Below are positions 48,259 through 58,647 of a stretch of 64,000 nucleotides of DNA, one piece after another. Position 1 is the first letter of the stretch. Every line of letters starts with the position of its first letter. The position numbers were made by a program, and so were the translations under genes. Source of the DNA: RGIG1681 sp045650505 (GTDB lineage Bacteria; Bacillota; Clostridia; Christensenellales; UBA1242); NCBI GenBank assembly GCA_045650505.1, contig JAZRRE010000010.1:19057-83056 (forward strand), written 5' to 3'. The notes under the pieces were generated by a model. That model saw only the letters and a program-made list of their open reading frames with translations. It was not told the origin of the DNA and did no database searches.

Positions 48259-49833
48259 ATGCATTGGAGTGAAAGATTAGCAGATAAAGTTATTGAGAGA
48301 AATCCAAATAAAGAAGTTTATGTTTGTGCAGCAGGAACAAGCCCTTCAGGTAGTGTTCATATTGGCAACTTTAGAGATATTGCAGTGCCTTATTTTGTTG
48401 CGCTTGCACTTAAGAAAAAAGGTAAAAAGGTTAGATTTATACTTTCTTGGGACGACTTTGACAGATTTAGAAAAGTTCCTGTGAATGTTTCAAAAATTGT
48501 AGATGGCTACGAAAATTATGTTGGTTGCCCATATAACCTTATTCCAAACCCATATAATGATGGTTTAGAAAGTTATGCAGCTCATTTTGAAAAAGAATAT
48601 GAAGATTCACTTAAAGACCTTGGTATTGAAGTTGAATGTATTTATCAATCAAAAGAATATATGTCAGGCAGATATGCTAAAAAGGTTGTTTATTCTCTTG
48701 AAAGACGTAAAGAAATTTATGATATTTTAATGAGCTTTAAAACACAAGAGGCAAATGATGAAGACAGAGAAAAATATTATCCTGTCGCTGTTTATTGTAG
48801 TGCTTGTAACAAAGATTCAACCGTTGTTGAATCTTACAATGAAGAAACTCATGAACTTACATATTATTGCAAGGCTTGTGGAAAGAAAGAAACAGTTAAT
48901 GTTTTAGAATATTTTAAAATTAAACTTTCTTGGAAGATTGACTGGCCAATGAGATGGCAAGAAGAAGATGTTGACTTTGAACCAGGTGGAATTGACCATT
49001 CAACACCAGGTGGAAGTTATGATGTTTCTTCAAGAATTGCAAGAGAAATCTTTAACCATGAACCACCACTTTTCCAAGGTTATGGCTGGCTTGGTTTTGC
49101 AGGTGTTTCAAGTATGCACTCATCAAGTGGTGTAAATATTACTCCTGCAGGTGTTTTAAAATTCTATACACCAGAAATTGTTCGTTGGCTCTTTGCTAAA
49201 TATGAACCAGAAGATGCTTATAACTTCTATTTTGATGACACAATTATTCGTCATTACTCTGAATTTGATAAAGGTCTTCAAGCATATCTTGCAGGTGAGG
49301 CTGATGAATTCACAAAATCACTCTTTGACCTTTGCTTGATTGAAGGAAAAGAATATCAAAACGAAACATCGTTTAACACAATTTCAAGCCTTGCACCAAT
49401 TGTTAACTTTAACCATGATAGTTTGGTTAAAGCAATTTCAAAACTTGATTTGCCTTGGACACCAAGAGCAGATGAAAGATTTGAAAAGGCAACATATTTC
49501 ATCAACACATATCAACCAGAAAAACTCTTCAAACTTTTAGAATCTAAAAATGAAGCATTTATTGCTGATATGACAGAAATTGATAAAGATGTTGTTCGCA
49601 AACTTCATGATTATCTTGCTTCTCAAGAAGAAGTTAAAGATAAAGAAGTTCAACAATTTATTTATGATACAGTGAATAATCCAAACCTTACAAAGAAAGA
49701 AAATATGGCTATTCAACAAAAATATTTCAAGATTTTCTATAACTTGTTGTTTGGAACAGATGCTGGTCCAAGACTTTATTTGTTCTTTGCTGCTTCTGAT
49801 AAAAACACTTATATTGAACTTTTGAATGTTTAA
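48259..49833 (+). CDS. lysS: Lysyl-tRNA synthetase, class I type
   Basis: 524 aa. Charges tRNA-Lys. The class I signatures are clear: SVHIGNF (residues 32-38, the HIGH-like box) and the SMHSSSG signature (about 285-291, in place of KMSKS), plus a zinc ribbon with CSACNKD and CKACGKKE. This is the LysRS-I family, found in archaea and some bacteria, not the class II enzyme usual in Bacillota. The start ATG 48259 has AGGAGGG upstream; a longer frame to 48199 covers the promoter and operator and is rejected. Whether a class II lysS also exists cannot be seen. Single gene. Confidence 0.95.
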   Translation: MHWSERLADKVIERNPNKEVYVCAAGTSPSGSVHIGNFRDIAVPYFVALALKKKGKKVRFILSWDDFDRFRKVPVNVSKIVDGYENYVGCPYNLIPNPYNDGLESYAAHFEKEYEDSLKDLGIEVECIYQSKEYMSGRYAKKVVYSLERRKEIYDILMSFKTQEANDEDREKYYPVAVYCSACNKDSTVVESYNEETHELTYYCKACGKKETVNVLEYFKIKLSWKIDWPMRWQEEDVDFEPGGIDHSTPGGSYDVSSRIAREIFNHEPPLFQGYGWLGFAGVSSMHSSSGVNITPAGVLKFYTPEIVRWLFAKYEPEDAYNFYFDDTIIRHYSEFDKGLQAYLAGEADEFTKSLFDLCLIEGKEYQNETSFNTISSLAPIVNFNHDSLVKAISKLDLPWTPRADERFEKATYFINTYQPEKLFKLLESKNEAFIADMTEIDKDVVRKLHDYLASQEEVKDKEVQQFIYDTVNNPNLTKKENMAIQQKYFKIFYNLLFGTDAGPRLYLFFAASDKNTYIELLNV

Positions 49834-49839
49834 TAAGCA

Positions 49840-49867
49840 AAAACCCTTGAATTTTCAAGGGTTTTTA
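49840..49867 (+). terminator. Terminator of lysS
   Basis: Perfect stem AAAACCCTTGAA/TTCAAGGGTTTT followed by T tract. Confidence 0.8.
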
Positions 49868-49918
49868 TTTTGCGTTTTTTAATAAAACCGCTATAATGTT
49901 TTATGTTAGGAGGGGTTT

Positions 49919-50428
49919 ATGGCAAAATTTTTAGTGGCTTCAGATTTTCATGGTTCACTTATTGCACTTCAAAAAACTTTAGATTTATTTAAAGAACATC
50001 AAGCAGATAAACTTATTATTCTTGGTGACACATTTGGAACAGATGCAGAGGAAATGGTTGAACTTTTAAATTCAGTTGCAAACAGACTTACTATTGTGAA
50101 AGGGAATAATGATTGGTACTATGAGTCTGAAAATGCAAAGTTTAAACTTTTTAATGAAACTTATGAAAATATTAATGGAAAAATTGCATATCTTTCACAT
50201 GGTCATAAACTCAATGATATGTATCTTGAAGGGTATGGTGCGAAGATTGTTATGATTGGTCATGTGCACAGACCAATTCTTCAAAAAAATGGTGAAATTA
50301 TATTTATGTGTCCTGGTTCAATGGCAAGACCAAGATATGGAACAGATAAATGCTATGCGCTGATTGATGAAAAAACTATCAAAATTTTGACCGAAGATGG
50401 CGAAATTTATGATGAACTTCCTTATTAA
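49919..50428 (+). CDS. YfcE/MJ0936-type phosphodiesterase
   Basis: 169 aa. The compact metallophosphoesterase: SDFHGS (D-x-H), GDT, GNND, SHGHK and GHVHRP with PGSMARPR after it, all metal ligands in place, so probably active. E. coli YfcE is a phosphodiesterase of unknown physiological substrate. AGGAGGGG precedes the ATG. Single gene after lysS, with an intervening terminator. Confidence 0.93.
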   Translation: MAKFLVASDFHGSLIALQKTLDLFKEHQADKLIILGDTFGTDAEEMVELLNSVANRLTIVKGNNDWYYESENAKFKLFNETYENINGKIAYLSHGHKLNDMYLEGYGAKIVMIGHVHRPILQKNGEIIFMCPGSMARPRYGTDKCYALIDEKTIKILTEDGEIYDELPY

Positions 50429-50492
50429 AATACTAGAAAAATAAAAATAAAATAAGAAAAAAATAAAATTTAATATTTTTTAATCATAACTA

Positions 50493-50520
50493 TTTACAAA
50501 AAATTTTTTTTGGTTATAAT
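50493..50520 (+). promoter_or_regulatory. Promoter of the 50591 gene
   Basis: TTTACA (50493-50498), 16 bp, TATAAT (50515-50520), about 70 nt before the ATG, leaving an AT-rich leader. Confidence 0.6.
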
Positions 50521-50590
50521 TAGAATTACAAAAGCAATATAAATAAATTTTATATTTAACATAAAAAATTCTTATAAAAAGGAGTTCAAT

Positions 50591-51001
50591 ATGGAAAAGA
50601 AAGTTTATGAAGTTCAATTAGATAAGAAAAGTCTTGAAACAACTGCTTCAAAATCAGCAAAAGTTCAAGTTTCAAAATCACAAAAAGAAGTTGAAAAATT
50701 TGGTGTTGTTGAAATTGCAAATAAGTCTTCAAAATGCAAAGTTAAGAAAACAACAGATATTGGATATGAAAAGAATGTAGTTTCTTCTGCAAAAAAATCA
50801 ATCAAGTCAAATCTTGCACAAATTGATGATTATTTTGATTTTAGTTTTAGACCAAATGCTAATAGAACAGCAAAAGTTGAAGCCGTTGCACAAAATGAAA
50901 CAAAAATTGTTGGTGATGCTCAAATTTGCAGCACATATACATTAAATGAAGAAGCAAAGAAAATTATTTCTATTGCTAGAGCGGGTTCATTATTCGGTTA
51001 A
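50591..51001 (+). CDS. Hypothetical Lys/Ser-rich protein (136 aa)
   Basis: A basic, largely disordered protein (many KS, SK, VKK, TKK segments) with no recognised domain; a short segment YFDFSFRP and a C-terminal helix (LNEEAKKIISIARAG) are the only structured-looking parts. AAAAGGAG precedes the ATG and its own promoter and terminator flank it, so it is probably expressed. Could be a small nucleic-acid or nucleoid-associated protein by composition, but this is speculative. Confidence 0.65.
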   Translation: MEKKVYEVQLDKKSLETTASKSAKVQVSKSQKEVEKFGVVEIANKSSKCKVKKTTDIGYEKNVVSSAKKSIKSNLAQIDDYFDFSFRPNANRTAKVEAVAQNETKIVGDAQICSTYTLNEEAKKIISIARAGSLFG

Positions 51002-51004
51002 TAA

Positions 51005-51036
51005 GAAAAAGACATACGGGTTAGTATGTCTTTTTT
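51005..51036 (+). terminator. Terminator of the 50591 gene
   Basis: Stem AAAAAGACATAC/GTATGTCTTTTT followed by TT. Confidence 0.8.
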
Positions 51037-51056
51037 ACTTTTATTTTAAACATAAG

Positions 51057-51086
51057 AAAAACACCTCGGGCGCGAGGTGTTTTTTT
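51057..51086 (-). terminator. Terminator of yugP
   Basis: Stem AAAAACACCTCG/CGAGGTGTTTTT with GC-rich GGCG loop; works on both strands. Confidence 0.8.
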
Positions 51087-51807
51087 AATCATTTTTTCTA
51101 AAAATCATTGCGTAACTTAAAAATCTTAAGAAATAAAGTGCTGAAACAATGAGTGTTCCTACATATGTTTGAATAGCTGCTTTTAAAACGCGTTTTGCAC
51201 TATCAATTTCACCGCCTGTGAAATCTCCTGTATCTTTAAGAAGCAAAAGTGCATTTTTTGATGCATCGTGTTCAAGAGGGAGGGTTACTAAATAAAAGAT
51301 AGTGTTTGCACCATACATTATTATTGCTGCCCATGTGAGAATGTAACCAAAAGATACAAGGGTTGTTGCCATACCTAAAATTGCACCGACAAAAATGAGT
51401 GGAATGTAAAGTTTTGACAAGAAATTAACAACCGGAACAAGTGAACTGCGAAGTCTAAAAAGAAGAGTTCCTTTTGCATCTTGAATTGCGTGGCCAACTT
51501 CGTGAGCACAAACGCCAGCAGCTGCAATTGATGTTGAGTTATAAGTTGAATCTGAAAGCTTAATAACTTTGTTTCTTGGGTCATAACAATCAGTTAAAAA
51601 ACCATTGATTTGAACGACTTCAACATTAGTTATTCCTGCAATTGATAAAAGCTTTTTAGTTAGTTCGTGAGCCGGCATTCCTTTTTGATTTAAACTTTCT
51701 GCGTATTTTTGAAAAGTGTTTTCTGCCATAATGTGACTGATTCCACCATAAATGAAGGCTGGAAGAATCATTAAACAGGCAACAATATAAACAAGTGTCC
51801 AATCCAT
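51085..51807 (-). CDS. yugP: YugP-type zinc membrane metallopeptidase
   Basis: 240 aa. The zinc signature CAHEVGHAIQDA (HExxH) lies at about 98-110, with the third ligand probably the Glu/His in LPLEHDASKNA (about 178-188). Four to five TM helices surround it; the family is PF04298, putative neutral zinc metallopeptidases of Gram-positives with unknown physiological substrate. AGGAGATAT precedes the ATG. Divergent from addB, with only about 130 bp between the two starts. Confidence 0.9.
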   Translation of the reverse strand: MDWTLVYIVACLMILPAFIYGGISHIMAENTFQKYAESLNQKGMPAHELTKKLLSIAGITNVEVVQINGFLTDCYDPRNKVIKLSDSTYNSTSIAAAGVCAHEVGHAIQDAKGTLLFRLRSSLVPVVNFLSKLYIPLIFVGAILGMATTLVSFGYILTWAAIIMYGANTIFYLVTLPLEHDASKNALLLLKDTGDFTGGEIDSAKRVLKAAIQTYVGTLIVSALYFLRFLSYAMIFRKND

Positions 51808-51893
51808 AATATATCTCCTAACAGGTTACATTTTATAATAATTATGCTCTTGTTGTCAAATTTATTATTGGATACTATTTTTGGAGAACTTTG

Positions 51894-51922
51894 TTGAAAT
51901 ATCGTTTAGAATAATGTAAAAT
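51894..51922 (+). promoter_or_regulatory. Promoter of addBA
   Basis: TTGAAA (51894-51899), 17 bp, TAAAAT (51917-51922). Confidence 0.65.
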
Positions 51923-51938
51923 AAAATTGGAGATTCAA

Positions 51939-54900
51939 ATGAAAATAAATTATATTTTATCAGATACAACAAAAGGTGCAACATCGGCTGCACTTCAAAA
52001 TGTTATCAAGAAGGCGGAGTCTAATCTTTTTAATGATTATGTGGTGATTGTGCCTGAAACAAAGTCAATTATTATTGAAAAAGAGCTTCTTTCTTTATCA
52101 AAAAATGGCGCATTTGCAAATATTTATGTTTATAGTTTTGTAAGACTTATTAACAGACTAGGTTTTGTGTCTGCTGAAAAAACTATGTCAAAACAAATTT
52201 GCATACTTTTGCTTCGCAAAATTATTTATGATAACTATGAAAATTTAAAGTGTTATAAAAAAACGGCAAAAACTATTGGTTTTGCAGAAAAAATGTATGA
52301 AACAATTGCACAGTTTAAATCAAGTGGGGTTTCCGCCCAAGACCTCAAGCTTTCTCTTGCAACAAAAGCAGAAGCACTTAAAGCTAAACTTGAAGATATT
52401 GTGCTTTTATATGAAGAGTATGAAAAAGTGCTTGGTGAAGACAGTTTTGATGATTTGGATAAGCTTGCATTAATTGCAAAGTTTGCTAAAACAAATGAGT
52501 TTATTAAAAATGCTGAAATTTATGTGGTTGGGTTTGATAATATTACTTATGAAATGGTTTCGGTGCTAAAAGAAATGGCAACACATTCAAAAGAAATTAC
52601 TTTTTCGTGTGTTTATTTTAATGAAAATAGAGAAGATAGACACATTCAGACAAATGAGTTGTATTCAAAGTATAAAAGAATTGCCGAAGAACTTAAATAT
52701 CCTTATGTTCCAACATTTGTGAAAACTAAAAAATCAGGTGATTTTTATAATATTCAAAATTATTTATTTGCAAAAAAGCAAAAGACAGTAACACCTAAAG
52801 GTCAGGTTGAAATTTTTGAAGCAAAAAGCAAAAAACAAGAAATTGATGCACTTGCTTCTAAAATTGTTTTAGAGATTGATGGTGGCAAAAAATATCGTGA
52901 TATTGGTGTTTTTGTTTGTGATTTAGAGGCTTCTAAAAACTTAATTAAAGAAGTGTTTGAGGAATATAACATTCCTTATTTTATCAATGAATCGCACGAT
53001 ATCTCTGGCCATTTCTTTGTTAGGTTTATTATTGGTGCTTTTGAGCTAATTCAAAGCAAATGTTCGGCAGAAAAAGTGCTTAATTTTATTTCAAATCCGC
53101 TTTGGAAAAATGATGATTATTCATTGTTTTATAAGTATGTTCAAGAGATAGGTATGTCTTATGAGCAAATGCTTGAATTTGAAGATGTGACAATTTATTC
53201 AGATGCTATAAACAAAAAATTAAAGAAAATAACAGATAGGCTTAAAGAATTTTATTTTGAATTTAAAGACAGGCTTAAAAATTGTTTAAAATTCAAAGAT
53301 TATGCGACAGAAATAAGCTATTTGTTTGAAAAATTTAATGTGAAAAAAACACTTGAAGAACTTGCTGAAGATGAAAGAAATAACGGTTGTTTTGTTGAGG
53401 CTGAAATAATTGAACAGCTCTTTGAAAAACAAGAGAAATTTAGCAAGGCGGGGGCTGTGTTTATGGGTGAGCTTGAACTTTCACTTGAAGAGTTTGTGCA
53501 AATTTATTTCACAGGTTTTTCATCAATGAAGCTCAATGTTTCGCCTGTGTCGATAGACTGTGTTATTATTCAAGATAATACAGATGGTTTCTTTTCAATA
53601 AAAGATATGTTTATTGTTGGGGCGGAAGAAGGTAAATTTCCTGTTAAAATTGATGATAGTGGCATTATTTTAGATAGAGAAATTGAAGAAACTATTAGTA
53701 TTATTGGCAAACCTGTTGAACCAACAGTAAAAGAGATTAATAAAAGAGAAAGTTTTAGAGTCTATGAAGCATTTTTAGAGCCAACAGAAAAACTTTTTGT
53801 GTCATATAGTTTAAATGGTTATGATGGAAAATCTTTAAAGCCTGCAAGGGCGGTTTTAAGGCTTGATAAACTTTTTGGAGAGAAGTTTATTCAAAAAAAT
53901 TACACAAAGCCAGAGTTTGTTGGATATGAAAATTATTCTAAAAAATTTGCTAAAAATATAAACAAATTTTTGAATGGAGAAGAAACTTTAAGAAGTGACT
54001 TAAATAAAGAATATAGCAGACTTTATGAGCATTTGGGTTCACATTTTAAAAATTATTTAGAAAACTTAACTTTTACAGATAAAGATTTTGTTTTGAAAAA
54101 TTCAAATGGACTTTATTTTTATGGTGACAAAACAAGTGTGTCACAACTTGAAAAATATTTTAATTGTCCATATTTATTCTTTGCAACTTATGGACTTCGC
54201 TTAAAAGAAAATAAAAATGCAAAACTTTCAAGTTTAGATGTGGGTACAATTATTCACAGAGTTGCAGAACTCTTTATTTATGAGGTTAAAAACCTTGAAA
54301 ATGCAACAGATGAAGAGTTTGAAAACAAAGTTAAAGATTTGTTAAAACAAGCTGTTGAAGAATCTAAAATTATTGTGCAAAAAAATCAGGCAATTCTTGG
54401 TGTTATCTTGACAGAGTGCAATAAACTTTGCAAGAGTATTTTTGTTGAGCAAATAAATTCTTCATTTAAACATAAGGTGTCAGAATGGAGTTTTGAGGGT
54501 GAAAGTGCTATTACTCTTAATCTTTCAAATGGAAATGTGATTCGAATTGAGGGCAAAATCGATAGAATTGATGAATATTCAAACTATGTTCGTGTTATTG
54601 ATTATAAAACCGGTGGAATTGATAGTGAATTTAGTTCAATATATTTTGGCACAAAAATTCAGCTCATTTCCTATGTTTCAGCTGTTACAAAATTAGATGG
54701 AAAAAAAGTTGCTGGCGTGTTTTATCTTCCGGTGCATAGTGATTATGCAACTAGTGAAAAAATGCTTAAAGATATGTATAAAATGGAAGGTTTTTTACTT
54801 GATGATATTGATGTTGTATTAAAGATGGATGCAACACTTTCTCTTGAAAAGAAAGAAAGCAATTTTGTTCCGTTTAAAATTAAAGAAGATAAACACAAAG

Positions 54901-55196
54901 GATATGATTTTTCGGGCACACATAGCCATAATTTAAGTGAAAAAGACTTTGAAAATGCCAAAGATTACACAGAAAAACTTTGCACGGGAGCAATTGAGGA
55001 AATTTTATCGGGTTACATTGAGCCTTCGCCAATTTCTGCAAATGCATCAAAAGGACTTGCAAGATGTGAATATTGCAAGCTCAAGGGGTTCTGTGGTCTT
55101 GAAAAATCAAGATTTAAATTTGGAAGAATTTGCTCATCAAAAGTAAATGTTTCAAGTTTTGATTTAAACAAAAAAGAGGAGGTGCAAGATGAGTAA
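51939..55196 (+). CDS. addB: AddB (RexB-like), ATP-dependent exonuclease subunit B
   Basis: 1085 aa. With AddA it degrades and processes double-strand DNA ends for recombination until a Chi site. The fold is that of an inactivated SF1 helicase with a C-terminal RecB-type nuclease (VIDYKTGG, about residue 887) and the four-cysteine iron-sulfur staple (C743 in NCPYLF, then C1044, C1047, C1053 in CEYCKLKGFC). The N-terminal P-loop is degenerate: SDTTKGATS lacks the GKT Lys, unlike B. subtilis AddB. ATG 51939 has TTGGAG upstream. It overlaps addA by 8 bp. Confidence 0.95.
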   Translation: MKINYILSDTTKGATSAALQNVIKKAESNLFNDYVVIVPETKSIIIEKELLSLSKNGAFANIYVYSFVRLINRLGFVSAEKTMSKQICILLLRKIIYDNYENLKCYKKTAKTIGFAEKMYETIAQFKSSGVSAQDLKLSLATKAEALKAKLEDIVLLYEEYEKVLGEDSFDDLDKLALIAKFAKTNEFIKNAEIYVVGFDNITYEMVSVLKEMATHSKEITFSCVYFNENREDRHIQTNELYSKYKRIAEELKYPYVPTFVKTKKSGDFYNIQNYLFAKKQKTVTPKGQVEIFEAKSKKQEIDALASKIVLEIDGGKKYRDIGVFVCDLEASKNLIKEVFEEYNIPYFINESHDISGHFFVRFIIGAFELIQSKCSAEKVLNFISNPLWKNDDYSLFYKYVQEIGMSYEQMLEFEDVTIYSDAINKKLKKITDRLKEFYFEFKDRLKNCLKFKDYATEISYLFEKFNVKKTLEELAEDERNNGCFVEAEIIEQLFEKQEKFSKAGAVFMGELELSLEEFVQIYFTGFSSMKLNVSPVSIDCVIIQDNTDGFFSIKDMFIVGAEEGKFPVKIDDSGIILDREIEETISIIGKPVEPTVKEINKRESFRVYEAFLEPTEKLFVSYSLNGYDGKSLKPARAVLRLDKLFGEKFIQKNYTKPEFVGYENYSKKFAKNINKFLNGEETLRSDLNKEYSRLYEHLGSHFKNYLENLTFTDKDFVLKNSNGLYFYGDKTSVSQLEKYFNCPYLFFATYGLRLKENKNAKLSSLDVGTIIHRVAELFIYEVKNLENATDEEFENKVKDLLKQAVEESKIIVQKNQAILGVILTECNKLCKSIFVEQINSSFKHKVSEWSFEGESAITLNLSNGNVIRIEGKIDRIDEYSNYVRVIDYKTGGIDSEFSSIYFGTKIQLISYVSAVTKLDGKKVAGVFYLPVHSDYATSEKMLKDMYKMEGFLLDDIDVVLKMDATLSLEKKESNFVPFKIKEDKHKGYDFSGTHSHNLSEKDFENAKDYTEKLCTGAIEEILSGYIEPSPISANASKGLARCEYCKLKGFCGLEKSRFKFGRICSSKVNVSSFDLNKKEEVQDE

Positions 55197-58100
55197 AGAA
55201 AAAGAATTTAGCTGGACTGATGAGCAGATTGATGCGATAACAGACAGAGATAAAAGTTTGCTCGTTTCTGCATCTGCTGGTTCGGGTAAAACAACTGTTA
55301 TGATTGCAAGAATCATTGAGCTTATGCTTGGCAAAAAGGCAGAAAAAACTCCTATCACAAACTTCTTGATTGTGACTTTTACAAAAGCAAGTGCAACTGA
55401 TATGAAGAAAAAACTTATTGATGAGCTTTTAAAACTTGATGCAGATGACTATATTTTGGAACAAATTGAAAATGTTTCAATTGCTGACATTTCAGACCTT
55501 CACAGTTTTTATTCAAAACTTATATCAACTTATTTTTATGAAGTGGGAATTGACCCAGCTTATAAGATTGTTGATGCTGATGCGAGTGTACTTTTAAAAG
55601 ATAGGGCAATTTCAAAACTTTTTGAAAACAAAGAAAAGTCTGGAGATGTTGATTATTTCAGGGTTTATGATATTTTTCAAAAGAAAAGACAAAACACTGA
55701 TTTGAAAGAAACAATTTTTAAATTTAACGACTTTTTAAACTCAATCAATAATGGAAAAGTTTGGTTTAAAGAAAGACTTGATGAGGCATATAATTTAGAT
55801 TTAGATACAAATGTTTGTGCAACACTTATAAATAATTATGTTTCAAATTCAATTTTGAAAGATGTTAAAATTTGTGAAAGTTTTGCTGACAAGTGTCTAA
55901 AACTTGGTTGTAATGAAATGTATGATTATTTTTCTAAAATGGCTGATGAACTAAAAACTGTCAATAAAAATAATTCATATTTAGTAAATGCAAAAAATGT
56001 TTATGAAATTTCTTTTGATAAGGCAAAGAAAACTCCAAAAGAGTTTGACTATTTAAAGCCTGAAGCAGAAAAAATTAAAAAGCATATAAAAGATAGTCTT
56101 AAAAATTACAAGACAAATTTTGTGTCTAGTGATAAAGATGAGCTTATTTTGGGGCTTTCTTCGGTTAGAAATATTTTAGAAACACTCTTTAATTTAACTG
56201 AAGAATTTGATGAAATTTATTCAAAACTCAAAAGAGATTTGAATGGTTTAGATTTTAATGACCTTGAAAAATATGCACTTAAAATTCTTGAGAATGAGGC
56301 AATAAAAAAGGCCGTTCAAGATAAATATAAGTATGTTTTTGTTGATGAATATCAAGATATTAACGAAGTGCAAGAAAAAATAATTTCTCTTGTTTCTGGA
56401 AAAGAAAACAGGTTTATGGTGGGCGATATTAAACAAAGTATTTATCGTTTCAGACACTGCGACCCTGAAATTTTTATTTCAAAAAGCAAGGAATTTTCGA
56501 GTGAACAAAATTATGCTAAACTCATAAAGCTCAATGCAAACTTTAGAAGTGATAAGAAAATTTTGAAGTTTGTTGATGAGGTTTTTTCTGGTGTTATGAC
56601 TGAAGAATTTGGTGGTGTTGACTACGCAAAAGACTCACAATTTGTTGCGGGAAAAGACAATATTGATGCTCCTCTTGCTGTGAATTTGTGTTTTATTGAT
56701 ACCACTAAAAAAACACAAGAAAAAACTGACGCGAGTGGTGTTTATTCGGTTAAAAATCACGAAAATATTATGGAAGAAGAAACCGAAAAAGCGGTTGCTG
56801 AAGCTGGTTATGTTGCAAATAAAATTTTAGAACTTGTGAATCCTCTTAATGAAAAAGCAATAGAGTATAAAGATATTGCAATATTAGTGCAATCTAGAAA
56901 TGATGATACCAATAGATTTTTAGAGGTTCTTCGCGGGTTTGGAATTCCTATTGCAAGTGATGAAAAAAGTGATTTAATGGCAAAGAATTATATTCAGGAA
57001 ATTTATAATTTTATTGCCTATGTTTGCGCGGGTAATGATGATATTTTGCTTTTCAAAGTGTTAAAAAGCAAACTTTTCAATTTTACAGATGAAGAACTTG
57101 TTGAGCTTCGAAAATTAAATATGGGTGCTAAATTTTATGAGGTTATAAATTTCTTTGAAAATCTTGAAGATGAAACCTTAAAGGCAAAAGTTAAAGAATT
57201 TAAAGAGATTTGTGAAAAATATCAAAAACTCGCAAAAACAAGAAGTTTTGCAGATGTTGCAAAGATGGTGGTTCAAGAATTTGAGCTTTATAAAATCAAT
57301 ATGTTTGAACTTGAGGGTGAAAAAATCAACGATGAAATTGATAAGTTTATTTTAAAACTTCCTGAAAAGACATCTTATGAATATTTGTCAACATTTCAAG
57401 ATTTATCAATGGTTTTTGAAAGTGAATTTTCAGGTAATGCAGTTACCGTTATGACCATTCACAAGTCAAAAGGTATTGAATTTAAAGCGGTTTTTGTGGT
57501 GGGAACACGAAAGAAATTTAATCTTCGAACAACCACTGAAACTGTTGTGTTTAATAAAAATTTCGGTGCAGGGCTTGATTATTTTGATGCGGGAACTCGA
57601 ACAAGAAAACCATCGGTGGTAAACTCTGCTGTTAAAATTTATGAAACTAGAAAACTTGTTGAAGAACAACAAAGACTTTTATATGTTGCACTTACTCGTG
57701 CAAAAGAGAAATTGTTTATTGTTTGTGCAAAGAAAAAAGAAGATTTAAAAGAAGAATTTTCAGCAAGGCCAACAGCATTTATAAATTGGTTTGAAAAAAT
57801 GATTTATAATGAGCTTGAAGGCAAACATAATGATATAGTTCATTTTGAAAGTTATTCAATTTTTGACCTTATCGATGTAAAACAAAAAGAAATTACTCAA
57901 TTGCTTTTAAAGAAGGAAGATGTTGAAGGATTAGAAGAACGCATTTATGAAAATAGTGCAAGTGTTGATATTCCGCTTAAAAGTTCTGTATCTAAAATTC
58001 TTTATAAAAATCAAAATAATTGTGCAGAAAAAGATGAAGATGATGAAAATTACGAAAAATACAGACTTTCAGAAGAAGCTATTTCATCGGCTGAAAGGGG

Positions 58101-58566
58101 AACTGCTTATCATAAATTATTTCAATTTGTTAATTTGAAAAATCTTCAAGATATTGATAAAGCAGTTGAACTTGCAAAATCTTATTTGTCGCAAGAAGAA
58201 CTTGAATTAATTGATGAAAAAGTTGCTTGCAAAGTGCTTGAATTAGACTTTTTCAAAGAAATTAAAGACACAAGCATAATCTTGAAAGAACGTGAATTTT
58301 ATGCTAATTTGCCTGCAAATATTTATAAAAATGAGGCAAATGAAAACGATAAATTTATTATGCAAGGTGTTATTGATCTTTTGATTTTTGATGGTGAAAA
58401 GGTTGTTTTGCTTGATTATAAAACAGGAAAATTAGATGATAAAAAATTAGAAAAATATAGTTTCCAAATGAATATTTATGCTGATGTAGCTGAAAAAGCA
58501 TTTAACAAAAAGATTACTCATAAATTTTTATGCTTAATTGATTTACAAAAAATAATAGAAATTTAA
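55189..58566 (+). CDS. addA: AddA helicase-nuclease subunit A
   Basis: 1125 aa. The active motor: Walker A SASAGSGKTT (about 27-36), helicase motifs VFVDEYQDINEVQ (II), FRSDKKIL (IV), VMTIHKSKGIEFKAVFV (V), and YVALTRAKEKLFI (VI). The C-terminal RecB-family nuclease carries LLDYKTGK (about 1076) and YSFQMNIYA. It starts 8 bp inside addB with AGGAGGTG, so the two are translationally coupled. Confidence 0.96.
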   Translation: MSKEKEFSWTDEQIDAITDRDKSLLVSASAGSGKTTVMIARIIELMLGKKAEKTPITNFLIVTFTKASATDMKKKLIDELLKLDADDYILEQIENVSIADISDLHSFYSKLISTYFYEVGIDPAYKIVDADASVLLKDRAISKLFENKEKSGDVDYFRVYDIFQKKRQNTDLKETIFKFNDFLNSINNGKVWFKERLDEAYNLDLDTNVCATLINNYVSNSILKDVKICESFADKCLKLGCNEMYDYFSKMADELKTVNKNNSYLVNAKNVYEISFDKAKKTPKEFDYLKPEAEKIKKHIKDSLKNYKTNFVSSDKDELILGLSSVRNILETLFNLTEEFDEIYSKLKRDLNGLDFNDLEKYALKILENEAIKKAVQDKYKYVFVDEYQDINEVQEKIISLVSGKENRFMVGDIKQSIYRFRHCDPEIFISKSKEFSSEQNYAKLIKLNANFRSDKKILKFVDEVFSGVMTEEFGGVDYAKDSQFVAGKDNIDAPLAVNLCFIDTTKKTQEKTDASGVYSVKNHENIMEEETEKAVAEAGYVANKILELVNPLNEKAIEYKDIAILVQSRNDDTNRFLEVLRGFGIPIASDEKSDLMAKNYIQEIYNFIAYVCAGNDDILLFKVLKSKLFNFTDEELVELRKLNMGAKFYEVINFFENLEDETLKAKVKEFKEICEKYQKLAKTRSFADVAKMVVQEFELYKINMFELEGEKINDEIDKFILKLPEKTSYEYLSTFQDLSMVFESEFSGNAVTVMTIHKSKGIEFKAVFVVGTRKKFNLRTTTETVVFNKNFGAGLDYFDAGTRTRKPSVVNSAVKIYETRKLVEEQQRLLYVALTRAKEKLFIVCAKKKEDLKEEFSARPTAFINWFEKMIYNELEGKHNDIVHFESYSIFDLIDVKQKEITQLLLKKEDVEGLEERIYENSASVDIPLKSSVSKILYKNQNNCAEKDEDDENYEKYRLSEEAISSAERGTAYHKLFQFVNLKNLQDIDKAVELAKSYLSQEELELIDEKVACKVLELDFFKEIKDTSIILKEREFYANLPANIYKNEANENDKFIMQGVIDLLIFDGEKVVLLDYKTGKLDDKKLEKYSFQMNIYADVAEKAFNKKITHKFLCLIDLQKIIEI

Positions 58567-58647
58567 AATTTAATGCATAATTTATTAGTTTTTTTTAATA
58601 TATTATGTTATATTAAAATAGTATAGTAATCGGAGGTTAAAAAAACT

